Shown: one piece after another, positions 51,164-60,019 of the stretch | Layout: each line of letters starts with the position of its first letter | Position numbering within the stretch: position 1 is the stretch's first letter | NCBI GenBank assembly: GCA_964440345.1 | Contig: CAYTSA010000008.1 | Coordinates: 10,668 to 74,667 of the forward strand | Length of the DNA stretch: 64,000 bases | From: CAYTSA01 sp964440345 | GTDB taxonomy: Bacteria; Desulfobacterota; Desulfovibrionia; Desulfovibrionales; Desulfovibrionaceae | Direction: 5' to 3' | Notes under the pieces: generated by a model | The model's input: the letters and a program-made list of their open reading frames with translations, nothing else | What the model was told of the DNA's origin: nothing | Database searches by the model: none | Made by a program: the position numbers and the translations under genes

Positions 51164-53725
51164 ATGGCCGGCAAATCATATAAAGCAGGAAGCAACGCAA
51201 CTAAAGAAGACCTGCTGCTTGAAATTGCTTCTCTTCGCAACAAACTTGCAGAGATGGAACGGAGCAAAACCCGCCAGAAAGAGGTGGAGATATCTTTTTC
51301 GTATGTCTTCAGGGCGTTGCGGGTGTTGCGCGAATTCAAGCAGTTCTCTTTGCGCGCAGAAAGCGAGGCAGAGCTGAACGCGCTGGTCTGCCGCATTATT
51401 GTTGAGCAGGGCGGATACAGCATGGCCTGGGTTGGCTATTCCGAACCAGACGGCGCGATCACGCCTGTAGCCAGCTGGGGCGACAGAAGCGGCTACCTGG
51501 ACTCCATAACCGCCCGCTGGAGCGACGAACCTTTAGGCCACGGGCCTACAGGAACAGCCATCCGCACCCAAGAAACCCAGCTGGTGCGCAACCTTGCAGA
51601 CGCCCCCGACTTTGCCCCATGGCTACAAAAGGCGAAGGAACGAGCCTATGTCGCGGTGTTGTCCTTGCCACTCATCATTGAAGGCGAATCCTTCGGCGCT
51701 TTGACCATCTATTCATCTGAGCCGGATACATTCAATAACGAAGAGCAGGCCATGCTCGCCGACCTGGCGGTTGATCTTTCCTTCGGGGTTCGCCGGTTGC
51801 GTGAAATGGAGCGCATATCCCGCGAGCGCCAAGAATTCATTTCCATGTTCGACTCCATTCAGGAGGCTGTCTATGTCTCCGATCCTGTAACGTATGACAT
51901 TCTTTACGCAAACAACGCCATGGTTTCACTTTTTGGCAATATTTTGGGCAAAAAATGCTATGAAAGCATCCAAGGCCGGCAGGAGCCTTGCTCGTTCTGT
52001 TCCAACCCCATCATTATGAAGCAAGCCCGCACGCCCCATGTGTGGGAATACTACAACTTACAAGTAGAGCGCTGGATTCGTTGTATCGACATGGCCATTG
52101 AGTGGCCCGACGGGCGCCTGGTCCGCTACGAGATGGCCCTGGACATCACTGATTTGCGGGACGCCGAGGCAGACTTGCGTTCATTTCGCACTGCTTTGGA
52201 CACGTCTGCAGACTCCATTTTGCTCATTGAAATGGAGACCATGCAGTTCAAGGATGTGAACGAAACCGCTAGTACAGCCCTGGGCTACACGCGGGATGAA
52301 TTGCTGCAGATGGGGCTGCACGATATTACGCCGGATTTCTCCCGGCAAAACTTGGCTGAATTTTTTGACGAAATGCTGCGCAGCTACTCTGAAGTGCGCT
52401 TGTTGGAAAGCAGCTGGCAGCGCAGGGACGGCTCCACCTTTCCGGTGGAGATTGCTTTTCGGATCATGACAGAGGGCGACGCCCCGCTTCTGGTGGCGAC
52501 AGCGCGGGACATTTCCAAACGCATCAAGGACCGCAAGGAACTGGAAAGAGCGCTGGAACAGGCTGAAGCCGCCAACAAGGCCAAAAGCGAATTTTTGGCC
52601 ACCATGAGCCATGAAATACGCACGCCCATGAACGGCGTCATCGGCATGACAGAACTTGCCCTGGATACAAAAATCGACGATGAGCAGCGCGACTACCTGG
52701 AGACTGTCCGCACATCCGCCCGGTCCTTACTTACGCTTATCAACGACATTCTGGATTTTACGCGCATTGACGCTGGCAAGCTGGAGCTGGAACAACAACC
52801 GTTCTCATTGCAGGGAACCGTGGATTCCGTCGTCAGCCTGATGCAGCGCAAAGCGATGAAAAAGAAACTGCTGCTGTCGGCAACCGTGGAGCCTGGAACG
52901 CCTGATGAATTTGTTGGCGACGCCAGCCGGCTGCGCCAGGTGCTCATCAACCTGATCAACAACGCCATAAAATTCACGGAAACCGGGGAAGTGGCCCTGC
53001 ACGTCTCCTGCGAACCAGACACCGGCTATATGGAGGAGAACACAGCCACGCTTCTCTTTGCCATCCGCGACACCGGCGTCGGCATTGCCCCGGACAAAAT
53101 TGATAATATCTTCGAACTGTTTACCCAAGCAGACAGCCAACTGGGACGTCAATACGAAGGAGCCGGCCTGGGACTGGCCATCTGCCGCAAGCTGGTCAAG
53201 CTGATGGGCGGCCGCATCTGGGCTGAGAGCGAACCCGGCAAGGGCAGTGTCTTCTCATTCACCATCACCTTGCCTTTGCTGGAGGCGTATCCGGATGATT
53301 CATATGCCTTGCCAAACGCCCCGCAACAGCCTGCAGACGAGAAGCAGCCGTCCTTGCAGGTGCTGCTGGCTGAAGACAATCCGGTAAACCAACGGCTGGC
53401 GCGCATTCTGCTCGAAAAACTGGGACATTCTGTCCTGGTGGCGTCCAACGGCAGGGAAGCGCTGAAACTGCTCTGCGAGCATACCTGTGATCTGGCCCTC
53501 ATGGATGTGGAAATGCCGGAGCTGGACGGGATCGAGACTACCCAGCGCATCCGCAACGGCGAATGCTCTGAGAATAACTGCGGCATCCCTATCATCGCCA
53601 TGACAGCCCATGTGCTGCCAAAGGAACGCGAACGCTGCATGAGCGCAGGCATGAACGGCTTTATGTCCAAGCCCATTGACTTGGACAGTTTGCGCGCAGC
53701 CATAGACCAGACCATGGCGGCCTGA
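51164..53725 (+). CDS. Hybrid sensor histidine kinase (GAF-PAS-PAS-HisKA-HATPase-REC)
   Basis: An 853-aa cytoplasmic kinase. Coiled coil 15-45, GAF ~55-215 (IIVEQGGYSMAWVGYSEP), PAS ~225-340, PAS ~345-465, then the dimerisation histidine H483 in TMSHEIRTPMNG, the ATP-binding boxes INNAIKF, DTGVGIAPDKI and GAGLGLAICRKL, and a receiver domain with phospho-acceptor D781 in ALMDVEMPELDG. There are no membrane helices. No cognate response regulator is adjacent. GG-rich ribosome site before the ATG. Confidence 0.92.
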   Translation: MAGKSYKAGSNATKEDLLLEIASLRNKLAEMERSKTRQKEVEISFSYVFRALRVLREFKQFSLRAESEAELNALVCRIIVEQGGYSMAWVGYSEPDGAITPVASWGDRSGYLDSITARWSDEPLGHGPTGTAIRTQETQLVRNLADAPDFAPWLQKAKERAYVAVLSLPLIIEGESFGALTIYSSEPDTFNNEEQAMLADLAVDLSFGVRRLREMERISRERQEFISMFDSIQEAVYVSDPVTYDILYANNAMVSLFGNILGKKCYESIQGRQEPCSFCSNPIIMKQARTPHVWEYYNLQVERWIRCIDMAIEWPDGRLVRYEMALDITDLRDAEADLRSFRTALDTSADSILLIEMETMQFKDVNETASTALGYTRDELLQMGLHDITPDFSRQNLAEFFDEMLRSYSEVRLLESSWQRRDGSTFPVEIAFRIMTEGDAPLLVATARDISKRIKDRKELERALEQAEAANKAKSEFLATMSHEIRTPMNGVIGMTELALDTKIDDEQRDYLETVRTSARSLLTLINDILDFTRIDAGKLELEQQPFSLQGTVDSVVSLMQRKAMKKKLLLSATVEPGTPDEFVGDASRLRQVLINLINNAIKFTETGEVALHVSCEPDTGYMEENTATLLFAIRDTGVGIAPDKIDNIFELFTQADSQLGRQYEGAGLGLAICRKLVKLMGGRIWAESEPGKGSVFSFTITLPLLEAYPDDSYALPNAPQQPADEKQPSLQVLLAEDNPVNQRLARILLEKLGHSVLVASNGREALKLLCEHTCDLALMDVEMPELDGIETTQRIRNGECSENNCGIPIIAMTAHVLPKERERCMSAGMNGFMSKPIDLDSLRAAIDQTMAA

Positions 53726-53749
53726 TGTCAGTCTGGAGCCAGGTTCTTG

Positions 53750-54403
53750 CTATATCCCCATATTCTGGTTGATGAGAACCACGGCTATTCTGCCTTTTGG
53801 ATAGGATTTCTCCGAAATAACCCAAACGTTGCATATCCTGTCCGGACTCTTGCAATCCTGGCACTCAGACGTCTTGACGCACGGCGTTTTCTTGTCCAGC
53901 CGCATGGCGTTGACGGGAGAGGCGTAGTCCTTGATCCGGAGCATGGCGGTGTCCAGGTCCGGAACCAGCTTGTTGCGGCCAGCCAAGACAATGACGTGCT
54001 TGGGGCCAAAAGCCAGGGCTGCGACGCGGTTGCCGAACATGTCCAGGTTCACGAGCACGCCGGACTCAGTGAGCGCGTTGGTCCCGGTAAAAAAACAGTC
54101 AGCCAGCAAGGCTTTGCGCCGGCGTTCCAGCACTGCTTCGGGCCCGCCGTCTTTTACGTACGTGTCTATCACTTCCACATCGCTGCGCTGCGCCAAGGCG
54201 TCGTACAAACCTGCCGCCTTGAACGTGCCAGACCCACCCCAAGATATGGATTTTGGAGCCATGGACGGCAGCAGATCATCCAGGACAACATCACGCGCAG
54301 CTTCAGCCGTTTCGGCCAGCCGTACTGTGAAATTATTTTTTTCAAGAGCTTCTTTGACGCTCTCCAACCGAAGCTTCCAATACTGTTCAGTAGGATCATC
54401 CAT
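53750..54403 (-). CDS. LUD-domain (LutC/DUF162-like) protein
   Basis: A 217-aa LUD-domain protein with SISWGGSGTFKAAGLYDAL and GTNALTESGVLVNLD. A C-terminal CVKTSECQDCKSPDRIC motif (~residue 188) is typical of this subgroup. Related LutC takes part in lactate oxidation, but LutA/LutB partners are absent here, so the role is unclear. It overlaps the HicB-like gene by 8 nt and is the last gene of the PilB transcript. Confidence 0.8.
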   Translation of the reverse strand: MDDPTEQYWKLRLESVKEALEKNNFTVRLAETAEAARDVVLDDLLPSMAPKSISWGGSGTFKAAGLYDALAQRSDVEVIDTYVKDGGPEAVLERRRKALLADCFFTGTNALTESGVLVNLDMFGNRVAALAFGPKHVIVLAGRNKLVPDLDTAMLRIKDYASPVNAMRLDKKTPCVKTSECQDCKSPDRICNVWVISEKSYPKGRIAVVLINQNMGI

Positions 54404-54698
54404 TATCCTCTCTCCTTTGCAGCTGCAGGCTCAACAGATCAACAACAGACCAGTAGATAAACGCATCAGCATAGTACGGGTCTTCCATCAACTTTTTCAT
54501 TGGCGTGGGCTTGGGCAATCCCTTTTTGGCGGACAACAAAGCCTCCACCCGTTCTTGAAGCTTGGCTTCGGCTTTTTCCCTGGCTTGCTCCAGGCTGCTC
54601 CCAGAGACAATGCATCCCAAAAAATCCGGGTACTCAATGACATAGTCCGCGCCAGGAGAATGGCGGACAACGCCTATGTATTGCTGCTGCTTTGCCAT
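54396..54698 (-). CDS. Orphan HicB-like antitoxin-fold protein
   Basis: A 100-aa protein with a partial RNase-H-like HicB fold: YIGVVRHSPGADYVIEYPDFLG, then SGSSLEQAREKAEAKLQERVE. HicB usually pairs with a small dsRBD-like HicA toxin; none is adjacent, and the PilB gene is 5 bp upstream. It may have been adopted for another regulation. Confidence 0.72.
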   Translation of the reverse strand: MAKQQQYIGVVRHSPGADYVIEYPDFLGCIVSGSSLEQAREKAEAKLQERVEALLSAKKGLPKPTPMKKLMEDPYYADAFIYWSVVDLLSLQLQRREDNG

Positions 54699-54703
54699 GG
54701 GGA

Positions 54704-56395
54704 TCAGGTCATGAAGATGATGGGCGCTGCTTCCTCAATGGTGGTCAGCCCCTGGACCACTTTGTTCAGCGCGTCTGTCTGCATGGTGCGTAGGGCCTTT
54801 AACTTAACGGCGTTTTTGGCCAGTTCCTTGGGAGGCGTCAGCTGCATGATCATCTGCTGCACTTCGTCAACCATGGAAAGAACTTCATAGATGCCAAGCC
54901 GCCCCTTGTAGCCGGTGTTGTTGCATGCGTTGCATCCCTTGCCGTGGTAAAACGTAATCTTCTTGTTGAATTTTAAGGCGTCTATGTATTTCTGCTCCGG
55001 CTCGTACTCTTCCTTGCATTTTGAACAGACGCGGCGCACCAGCCTCTGGCCTATGGCGCACAGCAAGGTGGAGGCCACCAGAAAGGGCTCCACGCCCATG
55101 TCCATAAGCCGGCTCACAGCTGCAGTGGCGGTGTTGGTGTGCAAAGTGGAGAGCACCATATGTCCGGTCATGGCGGATTCAACGCCTATATGCGCGGTCT
55201 CGCCGTCCCGGATTTCGCCTATGAGTATGATGTCCGGGTCCTGGCGCAGAATGGACCGCAAACCGCTGGCAAAGGTCATGCCAGCTTTGGAGTTCATTTG
55301 CACCTGGCGGATGGTGTCTATGCGCTTTTCCACCGGATCTTCCAAAGTGATGATATTCACGTTCGGCTTGTCCAGCGCCTGGAGCAACGAGTAAAGCAGC
55401 GTTGTTTTACCGCTGCCGGTGGGGCCGGTGGCGAGCACCATGCCGTACGAGGACATAATGGCTCGTTCAATACGCTTCTGGTCGTCTTCCACTAGGCCCA
55501 GCTGGCCCAGAGAAAGCGAGCCCCCGCTGGCTGTAAGCAGCCGCATGACGATGTTTTCGCCGTAAATGGTAGGCAGGGCCGAGGCCCGGATGTTCACTTC
55601 CTTGTTGTTGTATTTGAAGGCGAAGCGGCCGTCCTGGGGCACCCGGGTGACAGAGATGTCCATATTGGAAAGCAGCTTGAGCCGGGAACTGACAGCCAAA
55701 AATGCGGACTTCGGCGGCCCGGGAAACTCCTTAAGCTGGCCGTCGATGCGAAAACGCAAGGACACCCTGTCCCGCTGCGGGCTGATGTGCACGTCGCTGG
55801 CGCCTTCCTGTGCAGCTTGGGCAAGAATCTGATTCACCAGCCGGATAACCGGGGCTTCCTCCGCCTTGTTCTTCAGCGTGTCGCCGCTGATATCCTCAAT
55901 GTCCTCAGAGGAATCCGCGTCTGTCTCCACGTCCATCTCTTCCAAGGTGCCGAGGATGTCGCCTATCTGCGCAGAGCCGCCATAGTTGGCGTAAATGAGT
56001 TCTTCCAAATCGTGCCGAGGACAGTAAATAGGCTCCACGTCCAGCTTGGTGTGGGCCTCCACCTGGTCCAGCACGGTGATGTTCATGGGATCGTCTGTGG
56101 CCACCCAGAGCATGCTGCCCACCTTCTTGATGGGCAAAACACGGCCTTTGCGGACCATATCCTCAGGCAATATCTCTTTGAATTCCGGATCGAAATGATG
56201 CTTTTCCGGATCGAACTTCTCAATCTTCAACTGCTTGGAGACGAACTCCATGAGTTCGTCTTCCTTGAGCGCGCCTTGACGGCGCAAATACTCCACCAGC
56301 TTGAAGCCGGATTTGCGCTGCACCGCCTTGGCTTGCTCCACCTCCGTTTTGGAGACGAGCCCGGATTCGATAAGTCGTTCGTCTAATGCTTTCAT
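54704..56395 (-). CDS. Type IV pilus/type II secretion assembly ATPase (PilB/GspE)
   Basis: A 563-aa hexameric ATPase. N-terminal MshEN-like domain (residues 1-~150), then the Walker A GPTGSGKTTLLYSLLQ near 323, Asp box DPVEKRIDTIRQVQMN, Walker B RSILRQDPDIILIGEIRD and the tetracysteine zinc site (CSKC ... CNAC near 457-492). It powers pilus or pseudopilus assembly. The neighbours are not pilus genes. It heads a minus-strand unit with HicB-like and LUD genes. Confidence 0.9.
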   Translation of the reverse strand: MKALDERLIESGLVSKTEVEQAKAVQRKSGFKLVEYLRRQGALKEDELMEFVSKQLKIEKFDPEKHHFDPEFKEILPEDMVRKGRVLPIKKVGSMLWVATDDPMNITVLDQVEAHTKLDVEPIYCPRHDLEELIYANYGGSAQIGDILGTLEEMDVETDADSSEDIEDISGDTLKNKAEEAPVIRLVNQILAQAAQEGASDVHISPQRDRVSLRFRIDGQLKEFPGPPKSAFLAVSSRLKLLSNMDISVTRVPQDGRFAFKYNNKEVNIRASALPTIYGENIVMRLLTASGGSLSLGQLGLVEDDQKRIERAIMSSYGMVLATGPTGSGKTTLLYSLLQALDKPNVNIITLEDPVEKRIDTIRQVQMNSKAGMTFASGLRSILRQDPDIILIGEIRDGETAHIGVESAMTGHMVLSTLHTNTATAAVSRLMDMGVEPFLVASTLLCAIGQRLVRRVCSKCKEEYEPEQKYIDALKFNKKITFYHGKGCNACNNTGYKGRLGIYEVLSMVDEVQQMIMQLTPPKELAKNAVKLKALRTMQTDALNKVVQGLTTIEEAAPIIFMT

Positions 56396-56524
56396 ATGTG
56401 TACAGTGTGTGTGTTGCTATGAACTCGGAACATAACATGCAGCCAAGTGGTCATGTCAAATCAAATTCATGTGCTGATGAGAAGCAGAAAGTCTCCGCGC
56501 CCTTCCGCCTTCGCGGCGCTCCTT

Positions 56525-56735
56525 CATTCCCGGCCCGTTGGGCCGAGCTTTAGGCTAACCGCCCTTGCCAGGGCTCGTATGCCACAATCCGCGGGCCACG
56601 CCGCAGACGCACTACGCCGCGGACGCACTACGCCGCGGACGTTGACGAGCCCCGAAGGGGCGGACAGAATAAAGCTCAGGGCATCGCCCTGAGATTTGGG
56701 GCAACGCCCTGAGATTTGGGGCGCAACAACAAACA
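56525..56735. repeat. Multi-hairpin repeat, copy 1 (upstream of the SNF2 gene)
   Basis: Contains CCCGGCCCGTTGGGCC (56529-56544), GCCCCGAAGGGGC and CTCAGGGC...GCCCTGAG, each of which folds. Copy 2 lies at 59880. Copy 1 has internal duplications of the ACGCACTACGCCGCGG and GCAACGCCCTGAGATTTGGG units. No gene in 56396-56978 otherwise. Confidence 0.8.
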
Positions 56736-56978
56736 TTCATACGAGTTATGCAAAGGGAGTAAACTTACGCCCGTAAACCAATCGCTCTACTGCATGCGAT
56801 AATCGCTTCCTGTGCAAAGACCCTTCAAGATATTCCATCGTGGACCTCGTTTTGCTGTAATATACACCAAAGCATACAAACTGCTGCATTGCAACAGCGG
56901 CCTTGTCTTTATGCACAAAATTCGATACAGAGCAGGCGCCATCAAAACGCATCGCAAAACATAGCAGCTTATAATCAC

Positions 56979-59834
56979 GTGACCACCGCTTACCACGCAC
57001 GATACTTCGCCCACGACCTGACGCGGCAGACACAAGAAGCCAACGTGGCCAGGCTGTCAGCTTCGCTGTTCGACTCAAAAGTCGACCTCAATCCGCACCA
57101 GGTAGAAGCAGCGCTTTTCGCTCTCCGGTCGCCCCTCTCCAAGGGCGCCATCCTTGCTGACGAAGTGGGCTTGGGAAAAACCATTGAAGCAGGCCTGGTC
57201 CTTTGCCAGCTATGGGCAGAGGGAAAGCGCCGGCTCCTTGTCGTCTGCCCGGCGTCCATTCGCAAACAATGGTCCCTGGAGCTGGAAGACAAGTTCCACC
57301 TGCCGTCCACTATACTTGACGCAAAAACATTCAAAGAACAGCGAACCCGAGGAAACCCCTCGCCCTTTGAGCAAAAAGGCGTGGTAATAGTCTCCATGCA
57401 TTACGCAAGTCGCATGCGCAATGACATCCGTCGCATTTCATGGGATATGGCGGTCATCGACGAAGCCCACAAGCTCAGAAACGCCTACAGGCCAAGCAAC
57501 CGCATGGGCCAGGCATTGCGCTGGGCTCTGGAAGGCAAGTTCAAGCTCCTGCTCACTGCAACCCCTTTGCAGAATTCGTTGCTTGAACTATACGGCCTGT
57601 CCAGTTTCCTGGACGAGCATCTTTTCGGAGAGCCCGCCACGTTCCGAAGTTTGTTCATGAATCAGGACGGCAATCTGCAGGACTTGCGCGAACGCTTGGC
57701 TCCCATATGCAAACGCACTTTACGAAAAGACGTTCTTGAATACATCCGGTACACCGAGCGCCGGCCCATTGCATTGCGCTTTCGCCCTTCAGATGAGGAG
57801 CACGCCCTCTACACCGCCATCTCTGATTTTTTGCGGCGCGATCAGGCGCATTCTTTGCCCTCAAGCCAGCGCCAGCTCGTATCCCTCATTTTGCGCAAAT
57901 TGCTGGCCTCCTCTTCCCACGCCCTGGCTGGAACGTTGCAAACTATGCGAGAGCGTCTTCTGAGGCTTAAGCAAGGCCTGGTGACGGACGCCGACATGGT
58001 CACGGGCCTTGTTGAAGACGAAGAAATGGAAACTGACCTGCTGGAGGAAATGGCAGAGGAAGACACTGGACTCATGGACGCAGCCGCAGTGGACGTAGTT
58101 GCCCTTGACCAGGAAATCGCCGAGCTGGATACGTACATCGCCCAGGCCCTGTCCATAAACGTGGACGCCAAATCCACAACACTGCTCACAGCCCTGGAAA
58201 CGGGCTTTGCCTCCATGCTGGAGATGGGGGCGCAGCAAAAAGCCCTCATCTTCACCGAATCGCGAAAAACCCAGGACTACCTGTACGCCTATCTGGAAAG
58301 CAACGGCTACGCCGGCAAGGTAGTTGCTTTCAACGGCGCCAATTCCAGCCCGGAAGCCAGAAATCTCTACGAATCCTGGCTGGAGCGCAACCGCGATACC
58401 GGTCGCAGCACCGGATCGCGCATTATCGACGCCCGTACTGCGCTCATTGAGCACTTTCAGAACCACGCCCAGATAATGATCGCCACGGAGGCCGCCGCCG
58501 AAGGTGTGAACCTGCAATTCTGCTCCCTGGTCATCAACTACGACCTGCCCTGGAACCCGCAACGCATCGAGCAACGCATCGGCCGTTGCCACCGCTATGG
58601 GCAGAAACACGACGTAGTGGTGATCAACTTTCTCAACGAACGCAACGAAGCCGACAGCAGGGTTTTTGAACTGCTTACCGAGAAATTCCAGCTTTTTGAC
58701 GGCGTATTCGGCGCATCTGACGAGGTGCTGGGCGCCATTGAATCCGGCGTGGACTTTGAAAAGCGTATCCTGGAGATTTACCAATCCTGCCGCACCACAG
58801 AGGAAATTGACCAGGCCTTTGCCCTGCTGCGCCGGGAACTGGACTCGCAGATATCACTGCGCATGTCCTGGGCCAAACGGCAATTGCTTGAGGTTTTCGA
58901 CCAGGATGTCCACGATCGGCTCAGGGTCCGGCTGGATGAGACCCGGCGCCGCCTGGACGCCATGAGCCGCCGCTTCTGGACGCTCACCCGGTACATCCTG
59001 TCCAACATAGCTGTATTTGAAGACCCGGACTATGCCTTTGAACTGCTCTACTCGCCACGGGAGGGCCTGAAGCCGGGCCGCTACAGGCTGGTGTCCAAAG
59101 AAAAACAGCCTCACGCCGGGGAGCAGCTCTACCGGTTGTCCCATCCATTGGGCGAATACGTCCTGGAGCAGGGCAAAACATGCAACGCGCCAGAGGCAGT
59201 GGTCACATTTCACAGCAGCAGCCATCCGGCCATCATTTCTCTGGCTCGCGCTCTGGAGGGACGAAGGGGCTGGCTGCATTTGCAGAAATTGCAGATCGAC
59301 TCCTTTCAAGTGGAGGAACACCTCCTCTTCTCCGGCTTTACCGAAGACGGCGAGACTCTGGACCAGGAAACCTGTGAAAAACTCTTTCTTTGCAACGCCA
59401 GCCCAGACCGACCGTCGCCTCTGCCGGAAAAGGCGAGACGCAGACTGCGCCAAGAAGCTGAACGCCACGCCGCCGCCACGGTGAGCAAAGCCCTGGAACG
59501 AAATATCCGCTTTTTTGAGGAAGAGCGCGAAAAACTGGACAAGTGGGCTGAGGACATGATTCTGTCAGCTGAGCGGGAGCTGCAGGACACCAAGAACCAG
59601 ATCAAACTCCTCACCAGACAAGCCAGACAGGCGGAAACAACTGAAGAGCAACACAAACTGCAGAAAAAAACCCAGGAACTGCAGCGTAAACAACGCCGCC
59701 AGCGACAGCAGATTTTCGACGTGGAAGACGAGATCATTGAAAAGCGTGATGCGTTGATAATAAGACTGGAAAAGCGGATGGCTCAGAAAACGCAGACAGA
59801 GGATATTTTTACCATTGAATGGAGAGTCGTATAA
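56979..59834 (+). CDS. RapA/SNF2-like helicase-translocase of a defence/RM module
   Basis: A ~951-aa SF2 ATPase: Walker A AILADEVGLGKTIEAG (~60-75), DEAH box AVIDEAHKLRNA (~160), motif III LLLTATPLQNS, and motifs V/VI ATEAAAEGVNLQF and RIEQRIGRCHRYGQ (~530-545). A long charged coiled coil ends the protein (~820-940). The start is given as GTG 56979 from similarity to related proteins that open at this point; upstream codons back to 56889 are open but have no family signal and no ribosome site. It is followed by a type III-like methyltransferase. It likely moves DNA in a defence role rather than in transcription. Confidence 0.85.
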   Translation: MTTAYHARYFAHDLTRQTQEANVARLSASLFDSKVDLNPHQVEAALFALRSPLSKGAILADEVGLGKTIEAGLVLCQLWAEGKRRLLVVCPASIRKQWSLELEDKFHLPSTILDAKTFKEQRTRGNPSPFEQKGVVIVSMHYASRMRNDIRRISWDMAVIDEAHKLRNAYRPSNRMGQALRWALEGKFKLLLTATPLQNSLLELYGLSSFLDEHLFGEPATFRSLFMNQDGNLQDLRERLAPICKRTLRKDVLEYIRYTERRPIALRFRPSDEEHALYTAISDFLRRDQAHSLPSSQRQLVSLILRKLLASSSHALAGTLQTMRERLLRLKQGLVTDADMVTGLVEDEEMETDLLEEMAEEDTGLMDAAAVDVVALDQEIAELDTYIAQALSINVDAKSTTLLTALETGFASMLEMGAQQKALIFTESRKTQDYLYAYLESNGYAGKVVAFNGANSSPEARNLYESWLERNRDTGRSTGSRIIDARTALIEHFQNHAQIMIATEAAAEGVNLQFCSLVINYDLPWNPQRIEQRIGRCHRYGQKHDVVVINFLNERNEADSRVFELLTEKFQLFDGVFGASDEVLGAIESGVDFEKRILEIYQSCRTTEEIDQAFALLRRELDSQISLRMSWAKRQLLEVFDQDVHDRLRVRLDETRRRLDAMSRRFWTLTRYILSNIAVFEDPDYAFELLYSPREGLKPGRYRLVSKEKQPHAGEQLYRLSHPLGEYVLEQGKTCNAPEAVVTFHSSSHPAIISLARALEGRRGWLHLQKLQIDSFQVEEHLLFSGFTEDGETLDQETCEKLFLCNASPDRPSPLPEKARRRLRQEAERHAAATVSKALERNIRFFEEEREKLDKWAEDMILSAERELQDTKNQIKLLTRQARQAETTEEQHKLQKKTQELQRKQRRQRQQIFDVEDEIIEKRDALIIRLEKRMAQKTQTEDIFTIEWRVV

Positions 59835-59879
59835 TTATCCCCGGCCAGCGCCTTGACGCCGCTTCGTTTTTCGAGTCCG

Positions 59880-60010
59880 CATCTCCCCCGGCCCGTTGGG
59901 CCAGGCTTGCAGAACCCGCGCACCACAGCGCGGACGTTGACCAGCCCCGAAGGGGCGGACAGAATAAAGCTCAGGGCAACGCCCTGAGATATGGGCAACG
60001 CCCTGAGGTA
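59880..60010. repeat. Multi-hairpin repeat, copy 2 (between SNF2 and methyltransferase)
   Basis: Second, same-orientation copy of the 56525 repeat: CCCCCGGCCCGTTGGGCC, GCCCCGAAGGGGC, CTCAGGGC and GCCCTGAG blocks. With copy 1 it forms ~3.2-kb direct repeats around the SNF2 gene. Confidence 0.8.
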
Positions 60011-60019
60011 AGGGCTGAG

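Noticed and set aside
54396..54698. Complete HicAB toxin-antitoxin
   Set aside because: No small HicA-like gene is on either side; PilB and LUD genes adjoin directly.
56746..57078. Minus-strand gene upstream of the SNF2 gene
   Set aside because: Open frame of 110 codons, but its first half is antisense to the SNF2 start and it has no ribosome site or known motif.
59819..60019. N-terminal extension of the methyltransferase
   Set aside because: The in-frame open stretch upstream of 60020 reads through the multi-hairpin repeat and has no family similarity; ribosome-site spacing supports 60020 or 60053.
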